From: Gemmatimonadota bacterium
GTDB lineage: Bacteria; Gemmatimonadota; Gemmatimonadetes; Gemmatimonadales; GWC2-71-9
Reading direction: 5' to 3'
DNA length: 7,656 nucleotides
Assembly (NCBI GenBank): GCA_003220985.1
Contig: QHTY01000189.1
Location: 31,459 to 39,114, forward strand
A model generated the notes under the pieces. The model was not told the origin of the DNA. It did no database searches and saw only the letters and a program-made list of their open reading frames with translations. The translations under genes and the position numbers were made by a program. This document shows positions 1 through 7,173 of this stretch, one piece after another. The first letter of the stretch is position 1. Each line of letters begins with the position of its first letter.

Positions 1-238
1 GCTCGTCTTCTTCGCGCGAGACCGGCGCGTTGCCGTTCTGCTGGTGATGCTGTTCGGAGGCGACCTGCACGCGCTGCTGGAATTCCGCGACCTGGAATTC
101 CCTGCCGTTGACCTTGAGCACCACGTTCCCGCTGGGACCGAGGATGCTCATCACCTGGCCGACGGCGAGCCACGCCACGAAGGCGATGGCGAGGATATAA
201 AAGACCCATTTCGCGTTGGCGCGCATCGTGCGCAGCAT
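1..238 (-). CDS. SurA/PpiD-like peptidyl-prolyl isomerase, N-terminal part (cut by window edge)
   Basis: The reverse strand encodes 79 residues from an ATG at 238-236 and runs off the left edge. The protein starts MLRTMRANAKWVFYILAIAF. This is a short basic N-terminus followed by one hydrophobic segment (about residues 11-33) that should act as an uncleaved membrane anchor. The following stretch (about 38-60, VVLKVNGREFQVAEF) resembles the start of the SurA-type N-terminal chaperone domain in PpiD/PrsA-like foldases. These proteins help outer-membrane or secreted proteins fold in the periplasm. A GGAG sequence lies 6 bases upstream of the ATG and supports this start. The catalytic parvulin domain would lie outside the window, so isomerase activity is inferred only. 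The gene is transcribed divergently from the long plus-strand operon. Family assignment is fairly confident; the exact paralogue is not. Confidence 0.75.
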   Translation of the reverse strand, partial: MLRTMRANAKWVFYILAIAFVAWLAVGQVMSILGPSGNVVLKVNGREFQVAEFQQRVQVASEQHHQQNGNAPVSREEDE

Positions 239-279
239 GGCAACTCCGAATTCTGATCAGAGGAGGGTGAAGGGGCATA

Positions 280-308
280 AGTCTAAGAACCACAACGCAC
301 AAACTCAA
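280..308 (-). promoter_or_regulatory. Possible sigma70-type promoter for the leftward isomerase gene
   Basis: On the minus strand, TTGAGT (308-303) and TAGACT (285-280) are separated by 17 bases. Each matches four of six consensus positions. Transcription would start near 273, giving a leader of about 35 bases before the ATG at 238. The spacing is ideal but the hexamers are mediocre, so this is tentative. Confidence 0.35.
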
Positions 309-329
309 GCGCACAGGTGGCCCGGTCAT

Positions 330-359
330 TTGACAGCGGCGTCGGCCCAACACTATCTT
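330..359 (+). promoter_or_regulatory. Sigma70-type promoter for the TPR-to-ftsK operon
   Basis: A perfect TTGACA (330-335) is followed after 18 bases by TATCTT (354-359), a reasonable -10 element. Transcription would start near 366, leaving a leader of about 35 bases before the GTG at 402. It is the strongest promoter-like signal in the window and sits directly ahead of the plus-strand gene run. It also argues against any coding start upstream of about 366, such as the open frame beginning at 317. Confidence 0.6.
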
Positions 360-401
360 CGCCCAATTCCCACAAAGACTTAGGCAGTCGGGCGGGGGGC
401 T

Positions 402-1123
402 GTGGCCTACACCAGCGAAATCGACAAACTCGAAGCGCGCTTTGGAATTTCGCTCCCTTGGCGGACGCCTATCGTAAAGCGGGGCTTATAGATAACGCAG
501 TTGACCTGTGCCAGAACGGCCTCAAGCTCCATCCCGATTACGTCAGCGCCTACATCGTCTACGCTCGCTGCCTTGTCGATAAGAAAGACGATCCGGCAGC
601 GTTGGCCGTGTTTCGAAAAGTGCTCGAGCTCGATGGCGAAAACATCATCGCGCTCCGCGGCCTCGCCGAGCTCGCGGAGCGGAATGGGAAGTACGCAGAC
701 GAGGTCGAGTGGCTATCGCGACTGCTGAACGCCGATCCGATGAATGGCGACGCCGCAGAAGCGCTCGCGCGGGCGAAAGGAAAGGCGGGGACGGCCGCGA
801 CCACGTCGATGACCAAACCCGATTTCGCCGTGGAGCACGAGGAGCCCGAGGCCGTCGAGCTGGGCAAGTCGTCCCGTCCGTCGACCGCCGCTCCTGAAGT
901 CGAGAACTTCGAGGACCCGATCAGCTTCAATCCCAATGCGCATGCCGCCGCCAAAGCCGAGGGGTTGGAGGTCCAGGAAGACGTCGAGCTGAATTCCCAG
1001 CAGATCGAACAGGTCGAGATCGAAGGGCTGGCCCGCACGCAGTACGAGGGGAGTGGCATGTTCAAGCCGGCGGGTTACCTCCGGATCTCGACGAGTCGCT
1101 GCCGCAGGTCGATTTGCCGCTAA
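402..1123 (+). CDS. TPR-repeat protein, N-terminal part (frameshifted gene)
   Basis: This is the first part of one gene that probably runs 402-1920. The likely start is the GTG at 402, behind a run of six Gs and a good promoter. It reads VAYTSEIDKLEARF in one frame. The reading then moves to another frame near 443-446 and continues NFAPLADAYRKAGL. Three tetratricopeptide-like units follow (about 446-750), with TPR hallmarks such as LADAYRKAG, HPDYVSA and VFRKVLELD. After them comes an acidic, probably disordered stretch (about 790-1060). This frame leaves homologous-looking sequence near 1063 and stops at 1123, while the protein continues in the frame of the next entry. TPRs mediate protein-protein contacts; the partner is unknown. 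The N-terminal pattern resembles, from memory, a conserved Gemmatimonadota TPR family. No signal peptide is visible, so a cytoplasmic location is inferred. Confidence 0.7.
441..446 (+). other. Frameshift site 1 in the TPR gene
   Basis: Codons from the GTG at 402 are sensible through CGC TTT (438-443, Arg-Phe). The next recognisable residues, NFAPLADAYRK, begin at 446 in the frame one base back. Relatives recalled for this family carry several residues, often with a Pro and an Arg, between the two segments. A missing piece of about 19 or 22 bases would explain both the short linker and the frame change. Confidence 0.6.
1060..1080 (+). other. Frameshift site 2 in the TPR gene
   Basis: The upstream frame reads ...TQYEGSGMF up to about 1063. 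The sensible continuation, GGLPPDLDESLPQVDLPLIM, starts near 1069 in the frame one base back. The upstream frame instead turns into Arg/Ser-rich sequence and stops at 1121-1123. The net change equals loss of 3n+1 bases; n cannot be judged without a homologue. Confidence 0.6.
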
Positions 1124-1920
1124 TCATGCCCGATGATGAGTTCCGCGCACCGGCACCGAAGCCCCCGCCGACCCCCGCGCCGCCACCCCCGCCGCCCGCT
1201 CCGCCCCCGCCGCGGTCACCTCCGTCTCCGCCGGCGGCGGTCGCGATTTCCGATGACGACGGCGCGGCCGACACGGCGACATTGTCACAGGCGGAGCCTG
1301 TACTGACAGAAACGATGGCCGAGCTCTATCTGAAGCAAGGCCACCACCAGGATGCGCTGCGCGTGTATCAGGCGCTGCTGACACAGCGACCGAACGACAC
1401 GAAGTTGCGCAGCAGATTCGAGCAGTTGTCGGGTGGGGGCGGTAAGAAACGTTCGGGGGTCTCGGCGCAGGCCTTCCTCAAGGGGATCTGGGGCAGGGCC
1501 ATAGGGGGAGGCCCCACGACTGCGTCGGACGAGCCACAAAGCACACTGGCTGCCGCGTTCGATGTCGCCGGTCCACCTCCCGGCGAGCCTTCTCATCCCG
1601 CGACCGACCACATTTCGCTCGATTCCGTCTTTGGTGAGGAAGCGGCACGACGCGCCAGCGCGCCGTCCGCTGACGCGGCAGCGGAGGCTGGAACGTCGGA
1701 GGCGGCCGCGCCCGCCGCTAATGACGGCTCGAAGACCGGGGGATTCTCCTTCGATGAGTTCTTTGCCGGCGGCAAGCCCGGTGCCGATGCGCCTGCCGGC
1801 GAAACGGCACCGCCCAAGACGCCCGGCGCCAGCCGCACATCGGGACGGACGCAGCGGCCCCCCGAGGACGAGGCGGAGGCGGATCAGTTCCAGCAGTGGT
1901 TGAAGAAGCTCAAGTCCTAG
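1069..1920 (+). CDS. TPR-repeat protein, C-terminal part (frameshifted gene)
   Basis: This is the second half of the gene begun at 402. The frame is open and sensible from about 1069 to the TAG at 1918-1920; the first usable start codon in it (TTG, 1114) is probably not a real start. Order: a short segment LPPDLDESLPQVDLPLIMPD, a proline-rich linker (1147-1239), one further TPR unit (about 1300-1410, TETMAELYLKQGHHQDALRV), then a long Ala/Pro/Gly-rich tail. The tail contains conserved-looking short motifs: TLAAAFDV, ISLDSVFGEE, GGFSFDEFFAGG and a C-terminal QFQQWLKKLKS. The islands in a disordered tail look like docking motifs, which is an inference. The stop codon overlaps the aroQ GTG (TAGTG), tying this gene to the operon. 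Confidence 0.7.
   Translation, partial: GGLPPDLDESLPQVDLPLIMPDDEFRAPAPKPPPTPAPPPPPPAPPPPRSPPSPPAAVAISDDDGAADTATLSQAEPVLTETMAELYLKQGHHQDALRVYQALLTQRPNDTKLRSRFEQLSGGGGKKRSGVSAQAFLKGIWGRAIGGGPTTASDEPQSTLAAAFDVAGPPPGEPSHPATDHISLDSVFGEEAARRASAPSADAAAEAGTSEAAAPAANDGSKTGGFSFDEFFAGGKPGADAPAGETAPPKTPGASRTSGRTQRPPEDEAEADQFQQWLKKLKS
1147..1239 (+). repeat. Proline-rich low-complexity tract
   Basis: About 30 codons are dominated by CCN proline codons with Ala, Thr and Ser, encoding a stiff linker between the acidic segment and the last TPR unit. There is no exact repeat unit. The opposite strand is G-rich and gives spurious Gly-rich open frames. Confidence 0.8.
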
Positions 1921-2363
1921 TGCCTCCCCGGATCGCCGTGCTGAACGGCCCCAATCTGAACTTGTTGGGCGAACGCGAGCCTGAGATCTACGGCCGCACG
2001 AGTCTCGCCGACATCGAACGAATGACCCAGGAGAGCGCGCGCGCGTTGGGCGTCGAGTGCACCTGGATTCAGACCAATCATGAAGGCGAGCTGGTCGAGG
2101 CGATCCAGGGGCTGAAGGGTCGCGCAGATGGAGCGGTCATCAACGCGGCGGCCTTTACGCATACGAGTCTTGCGGTGCGCGATGCGTTGCTCGCGGTGCG
2201 CGTGCCGTTTGTGGAAGTGCACCTCTCCAACATTTTCGGACGCGAGCCGGAGCGGCGCCGGTCGTTACTCGCGGATCTCGCCGTAGGCGTGGTGACCGGG
2301 TTCGGGGCCGACAGCTATCGTCTGGGGCTCGAGGGTCTTGTCGGACGGCTCACGTCGCGATAG
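1920..2363 (+). CDS. aroQ: 3-dehydroquinate dehydratase, type II
   Basis: This enzyme converts 3-dehydroquinate to 3-dehydroshikimate in the shikimate pathway, in the cytoplasm, usually as a dodecamer. The 147-residue protein has the normal family length. The signature LNGPNLNLLGEREPEIYG lies at 8-25, with Tyr24 as the catalytic tyrosine. QTNHEGELVE follows at 51-60, NAAAFTHTS at 75-83 (Asn75 and His81 bind substrate) and HLSN at 101-104, where His101 is the general acid. GFGADSY is near the C-terminus. The GTG at 1920 is chosen because it places the MPPRIAVLNGP start where the family expects it and overlaps the TPR stop by one base; upstream in-frame starts would add residues inside the TPR gene. 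No strong Shine-Dalgarno sequence is visible, so coupling to the upstream gene is likely. Identification is very secure. Confidence 0.95.
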   Translation: MPPRIAVLNGPNLNLLGEREPEIYGRTSLADIERMTQESARALGVECTWIQTNHEGELVEAIQGLKGRADGAVINAAAFTHTSLAVRDALLAVRVPFVEVHLSNIFGREPERRRSLLADLAVGVVTGFGADSYRLGLEGLVGRLTSR

Positions 2364-3459
2364 ACGGCCGGAGCGACACGCGGCGCTCGCCGCGCTGCTC
2401 GAAGCAGAGGGCCTAGACGCCCTGCTCGTCACGTCCCGTCCCAATATCCGGTACCTGACGGGATTCAGCGGATCGGCGGGGGTCGTCGTGGCAACGCGCG
2501 GCGCCCTGCTGCTGGTGACGGATTTCCGCTATGACGAGCAGGCGCGCGAGCAAGCCGGTGCCGTGGCGCGCGTCGAGATCGAGGGGACGAGCGTTTGGGA
2601 CCGGCTCTTCAAGGAACTCGGGGCTGGGGTTTCGGGCCTCTTGCCTGGGGGTTCGATCGGTTTCGAAGCGCATACGATAAGCGTGAAAGATGCGGAGCGG
2701 TTTTCGACGGGCCCCGGCACGGCGTGGCGCTGGAAGCCCGCCGGCGAGCCGGTGGAGCGGCTGCGCGTCCGGAAAGACCCTGGCGAAGTCGCCGCGATTC
2801 GGGCCGCGGCAGCGCTCGCGACCGCGGCACTGCGGGAAACGCTGGTCGGGGTGGGGCCCGGACTCACGGAGTTCGAGATTGCGGGACGACTCGAAGGCGC
2901 GCTGCGGCGGCACGGCAGCGAGGCGCATCCGTTTCCGACGATCGTCGCGAGCGGGCCACGCAGCGCGCTTCCTCATGCGCTCACGAGTGCGCGTACCGTG
3001 GCGGCGGGCGAGTGGCTGCTGTTGGACTTCGGCGCGGTCGTGGACGGTTATTGCGCCGACGTCACGCGCACGGTGATTGTGGGCGCGCGCGCGGACGAAT
3101 CGCAACGCGCCCTGTATGGACTGGTGCAGGACGCGCAGCGCCGGGCCCGTGAAGGGGTCCGCGCGGGGATGACGGGGCGTGAAGCCGACGCGCTGGCGCG
3201 CGATCCGATCGAAGCGCGTGGCCTCGGTGCGGCGTTCGGGCATTCCACGGGGCACGGTCTCGGCCTCGAAGTGCACGAAGCGCCGCGGCTCGCGCGCACG
3301 GTCGGGGATCCGCTGCCCGAGGGTGCCGTCGTGACGATCGAGCCTGGCGTCTATGTCGCCGGGCGGGGCGGTGTGCGCATCGAAGATGACGTGCATCTGT
3401 CGGCCGAGGGACCGGTGCTGTTGACGGACGGCTGCACGGACCTCGTGGAACTGGTGTAG
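2338..3459 (+). CDS. Xaa-Pro aminopeptidase / M24B metallopeptidase (PepP/YqhT type)
   Basis: This predicted cytoplasmic dimetal peptidase removes an N-terminal residue preceding proline or cleaves Xaa-Pro dipeptides. The 373-residue protein has a creatinase-like N-terminal domain (about 12-140, with VTSRPNIRYLTGFSGS) and a pita-bread catalytic domain (about 148-370). All five metal ligands are present: Asp230 (LLLDFG), Asp241 (CADVTRT), His306 (GHGLGLEVHE), Glu335 (TIEPG) and Glu349 (RIEDD). The substrate-site histidines His213 and His313 are also in place. The start is TTG at 2338, the only start codon in this frame after the stop at 2293-2295, and it overlaps aroQ by 26 bases. The aroQ-peptidase pairing is common in bacteria, usually followed by efp, which is not here. 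Whether it acts as PepP or PepQ cannot be decided from sequence alone. Confidence 0.9.
   Translation: MSDGSRRDRRPERHAALAALLEAEGLDALLVTSRPNIRYLTGFSGSAGVVVATRGALLLVTDFRYDEQAREQAGAVARVEIEGTSVWDRLFKELGAGVSGLLPGGSIGFEAHTISVKDAERFSTGPGTAWRWKPAGEPVERLRVRKDPGEVAAIRAAAALATAALRETLVGVGPGLTEFEIAGRLEGALRRHGSEAHPFPTIVASGPRSALPHALTSARTVAAGEWLLLDFGAVVDGYCADVTRTVIVGARADESQRALYGLVQDAQRRAREGVRAGMTGREADALARDPIEARGLGAAFGHSTGHGLGLEVHEAPRLARTVGDPLPEGAVVTIEPGVYVAGRGGVRIEDDVHLSAEGPVLLTDGCTDLVELV
2620..2651 (+). repeat. G-rich tract inside the peptidase gene (possible G-quadruplex)
   Basis: There are four G-runs on the coding strand: GGGG 2620-2623, GGGG 2626-2629, GGG 2634-2636 and GGGGG 2647-2651. The loops are 2, 4 and 10 bases. 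The last loop exceeds the usual 7-base limit, so folding is uncertain. It encodes a variable-looking GAGVSGLLPGGS loop. Confidence 0.4.
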
Positions 3460-3473
3460 GGAGCCTTGGGGGG

Positions 3474-3479
3474 TATCTT
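3474..3479 (+). promoter_or_regulatory. Possible -10 element immediately before accB
   Basis: TATCTT, identical to the -10 of the main promoter at 354-359, ends 6 bases before the accB ATG. Transcription from it would begin at or within a base or two of the ATG, giving a leaderless message. No credible -35 hexamer lies 16-18 bases upstream, so this is weak. Confidence 0.25.
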
Positions 3480-3485
3480 CACGGT

Positions 3486-3971
3486 ATGAAGCTCGACATC
3501 ATCGCCCAGATCGTGCAGATCTTGAAGGATGCCCCGGAGGTGGGCGCCATCGAGATCCGCCGCGGTCTGTTTGGGGCATGGTCGTCGGTCCGGGTGTCAA
3601 AGGCCGGGCATGGGGGAAACACCTTCGGGCCTGGGGTCGGGCATGTCGTTGTATCGCAACCTGGTGGGGCCGGTGTCGCACCGGCGCCCCAGCCGGCCAG
3701 TCCCCAAGCCCCAGCCCCAGGCCCCCAGCTTTTAGAGATCAAGTCTCCCATGGTGGGGACCTTCTATCAGTCGCCGGAGCCTGCCGCGCAGCCCTATGTC
3801 AGAGTGGGCAGCCGGGTGAACGTGGGGCAGGTAGTGTGCATCATCGAAGCGATGAAGATCATGAACGAGATCGAGTCCGAGGTGGCGGGCGTGATTCGAG
3901 AGGTCACCGCGCAAAACGCGCAGCCGGTGGAGTTCGGCCAGGTCCTTTTCCGGGTGGATCCGCATGGGTGA
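3486..3971 (+). CDS. accB: Biotin carboxyl carrier protein of acetyl-CoA carboxylase
   Basis: AccB carries biotin between the carboxylase (AccC) and carboxyltransferase (AccA/AccD) subunits in the first step of fatty acid synthesis. The 161-residue protein has a short N-terminal helix region (1-38), a Gly/Pro/Ala-rich flexible linker (about 40-83), and a C-terminal biotinyl domain (84-158). Motif EAMKIMNEIE at 121-130 places the biotinylated lysine at Lys124. SPMVGTFYQSP at 87-97 includes the exposed thumb region typical of acetyl-CoA carboxylase carriers, which separates it from other biotinyl-lipoyl domains. The ATG at 3486 follows the peptidase stop by 26 bases, the only non-overlapping junction in the operon. 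A G-run (3468-3473) sits rather far upstream for a ribosome binding site. The linker DNA is unusually C/G-rich (see the tract entries). Identification is secure. Confidence 0.95.
   Translation: MKLDIIAQIVQILKDAPEVGAIEIRRGLFGAWSSVRVSKAGHGGNTFGPGVGHVVVSQPGGAGVAPAPQPASPQAPAPGPQLLEIKSPMVGTFYQSPEPAAQPYVRVGSRVNVGQVVCIIEAMKIMNEIESEVAGVIREVTAQNAQPVEFGQVLFRVDPHG
3606..3641 (+). repeat. G-rich tract in the accB linker
   Basis: Five G-runs occur on the coding strand (3606-3608, 3612-3616, 3627-3629, 3633-3636, 3639-3641), and CGGGCATG occurs twice (from 3605 and from 3638). It encodes the Gly-rich start of the AccB linker. Its reverse complement shares CCCCAGG and GGCCCGAA with the tract at 2620-2651. 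Confidence 0.4.
3702..3726 (-). repeat. Near-heptameric C-rich tract with canonical G-quadruplex motif on the minus strand
   Basis: C-runs at 3702-3705, 3709-3712, 3715-3718 and 3722-3726 are separated by AAG, AG and AGG, giving steps of 7, 6 and 7 bases. The minus strand therefore reads as four runs of at least four Gs with 2-3 base loops, which meets the standard quadruplex rule. It encodes the Pro/Ala part of the AccB linker (about residues 73-81). Confidence 0.65.
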
Positions 3972-5123
3972 GGCGACGCACAGCAATCTGCCGGCATTCA
4001 ACTTCAAACAAGCAATCACGCACATGGTGCAGCGCAACGGCTCCGACTTGCTGCTGAAGGTCGGCCGGCCGGCGACGATCCGCGTGAACGGCGATCTGGT
4101 GGCGCTGGAGACGGCGCCCCTCAAGCCGGAGGAGCTGAAGTCGCTGGCCGAGCAGATCATGACGCCGCGGCAGGTCAAGGAGTTCGCCGAGCACAAGGAG
4201 GCTGACTTCGCCATCGGGGTGCCCGGCGTCGGGCGGTTCCGAACGAATGTCTACCAGCAGCGCGGGACCGTGGCGTTCGCGTTCCGGGCGATCCCTTACG
4301 AGGTCAAGCAGATTCGCGAGCTGAATCTGCCGCCCGTGCTGGAAGAAATCGCCCTCAAGCCCCGCGGGCTCGTGCTGGTTACCGGCGTGACGGGCTCGGG
4401 GAAATCGACGGCGCTCGCCGCGATGATCAATCACGTGAATACGAACCGCCGCGTGAACATCATCACGATCGAGGACCCGATCGAGTTCCTGCACCGCGAC
4501 CAGCACGCCAACATCTCGCAGCGCGAGGTGGGCAACGACACGCTGACGTTCAACTCCGCGCTGCGCCACGTGCTGCGGCAGGACCCCGATCTCATCCTCA
4601 TCGGTGAGATCCGCGACATGGAGACGCTGGACACCGCGCTCAAGGCGGCGGACACGGGCCACATGGTGTTCTCGACGCTGCACACGACGGATACCACGCA
4701 AACGGTCAGCCGCGTGATTTCATTCTTCCCGCCGCATCAGCACGACGAAATCCGTCACCTCCTCTCGACCGCGCTGCAGGCGATCGTCTCGCTGCGGCTC
4801 GTGCCGCGCAAGGACGGCCGCGGCCGCGTGCCCGCGGCCGAAGTGCTGATCAACACCGCGGCGGTGGCCGACAACATTCGCGATCTCTCCAAGCAGCTCA
4901 ACATTCCCGACCTCATCGCCGAAGGCTCGGTCCAGTATGGGATGCAGAGCTTCGACCAGTCGCTGTTCCACTGGTACAGCCAGGGCGTAATCAGCTACGA
5001 GAGCGCGATCTTCTACGCGACCAACCCGAGCGAGTTTGCCTTGAAGGTGTCGGGCGTCGATTCGTCCGGGAACCGGCTTGGCGGGGGCGGGGGAAGCACG
5101 GCCGGCATCGAGCTGACGCCGTA

Positions 5124-5124
<1 letters not shown>
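3964..5124 (+). CDS. pilT: Type IV pilus retraction ATPase PilT
   Basis: PilT is a hexameric cytoplasmic ATPase that depolymerises type IV pili and drives twitching motility. The 386-residue protein has an N-terminal PAS-like domain (about 12-115, with GSDLLLKVGRPATIRVNG) and a RecA-like ATPase domain. Motifs: Walker A GVTGSGKST at 141-149 (Lys147), Asp box TIEDPIEFLH at 168-177, Walker B DLILIGEIRD at 209-218 (Glu215), and His box STLHTTDT at 237-244 (His240). The downstream LSTALQAIVSLRLVPR and YGMQSFDQSL segments are typical. The AIRNLIRE motif of classical PilT appears here as NIRDLSKQ, a divergent form. The C-terminus ends in a Gly-rich tail (about 368-380). The ATG at 3964 overlaps accB by 8 bases and the stop overlaps accC by one (TAATG). 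Its position inside the acc pair is odd. PilU is the main alternative. Confidence 0.92.
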
Positions 5125-6444
<1,320 letters not shown>

Positions 6445-6448
<4 letters not shown>

Positions 6449-7173
6449 AGATCGACGTGTACTTCACACCACTCGGCCTCACCGCGGGGGAGCTGACCGG
6501 CCGAGCGGCCGTCGTCATTGATGTGCTGCGGGCCACCAGCACGATCGTGACCGCGCTGGCCGCGGGCGCGAAGGCGATCGTGCCGGCCGCCAGCTCGGAA
6601 GAAGTCGTCCGGCTCACGGCGAATCTCGAGAAGAACGGGATCGTGCTCGCGGGGGAGCGCCGCTTGCAGAAGATCGAAGGGTTCAACCTCGGCAACTCGC
6701 CGCGGGAGATGACGAAGGATGCCGTCGGCGGCAAGACGCTGTTTCTCGCCACCACCAACGGCACGCCGGCGCTACTCGCCGCGCAGGGCGGCGATCCCGT
6801 GCTGGTCGCCGCCGCCCTGAACTTCAGCGCCGTGGCCGAGCGGGCGCGCCATCTGTTCACGGAGCGGGGCGAGCTGGTGATCATCTGCGCGGGCCGCGAG
6901 AAGCAGTTTGCGCTGGAGGATGCCTATACCGCGGGGCGCCTGATCAAGGCGGTGAAGAAGGGCGTGCCGCCGAAGAAGCTCACGCTCAATGACGCCGCGC
7001 AGGTCTCGCTCGATCTCGCGGCGCAGCAGGGCGGGTGGCAGGACGCGCTGGGCGCCAGCGATGCCGCGCGCCAGCTCGGCGAAGCGGGATTCGGCGAGGA
7101 CGTGAAGTTTTGCGCCAATCCCGATCGCGTCGCGATCGTTCCGGTTTACGCGGACCGACGCATCGCGGCATGA
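6445..7173 (+). CDS. comB: 2-phosphosulfolactate phosphatase family protein (ComB-like)
   Basis: ComB enzymes hydrolyse 2-phosphosulfolactate to sulfolactate, a coenzyme M step in methanogens; many bacteria encode homologues without a coenzyme M pathway. The 242-residue protein has the family length and motifs: VIDVLRATSTI (24-34), GERRLQKIEGFNLGNSP (70-86), LATTNGTPAL (101-110), IICAGREKQFALEDAYTAG (146-164), and a C-terminal GFGEDVKFCANPDRVAIVP. The common GFDLGNSP motif appears here as GFNLGNSP, a conservative change. The ATG at 6445 overlaps the accC stop by four bases (ATGA), and the gene's own stop overlaps the next start in the same way; there is no clear Shine-Dalgarno sequence. No other sulfolactate or coenzyme M gene lies nearby. 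Family membership is secure; the true substrate in this organism is unknown. Confidence 0.88.

Noticed and set aside
78..109. Direct repeat CTGGAATTCC near the left edge
   Set aside because: Only two short copies occur within coding sequence, where they encode similar residues (REF and AEF); chance is sufficient.
44..256. Plus-strand 70-residue open frame at the left end
   Set aside because: It is antisense to the isomerase N-terminus, which has a proper start, ribosome binding site and membrane anchor.
317..401. Upstream GTG start at 317 for the TPR protein
   Set aside because: The extra residues overlap the TTGACA/TATCTT promoter and do not look like protein; the GTG at 402 gives a plausible N-terminus in another frame before the frame change.
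1062..1274. Minus-strand Gly-rich 70-residue open frame
   Set aside because: It is the complement of the proline-rich linker and is purely compositional.
2413..3396. Minus-strand open frame of 327 residues across the Xaa-Pro peptidase
   Set aside because: The plus strand carries all five M24 metal ligands in order; the antisense product is Arg/Pro-rich with no motif.
3904..4701. Minus-strand open frame of 265 residues across pilT
   Set aside because: It is a shadow of pilT, whose Walker, Asp and His boxes are all intact on the plus strand.
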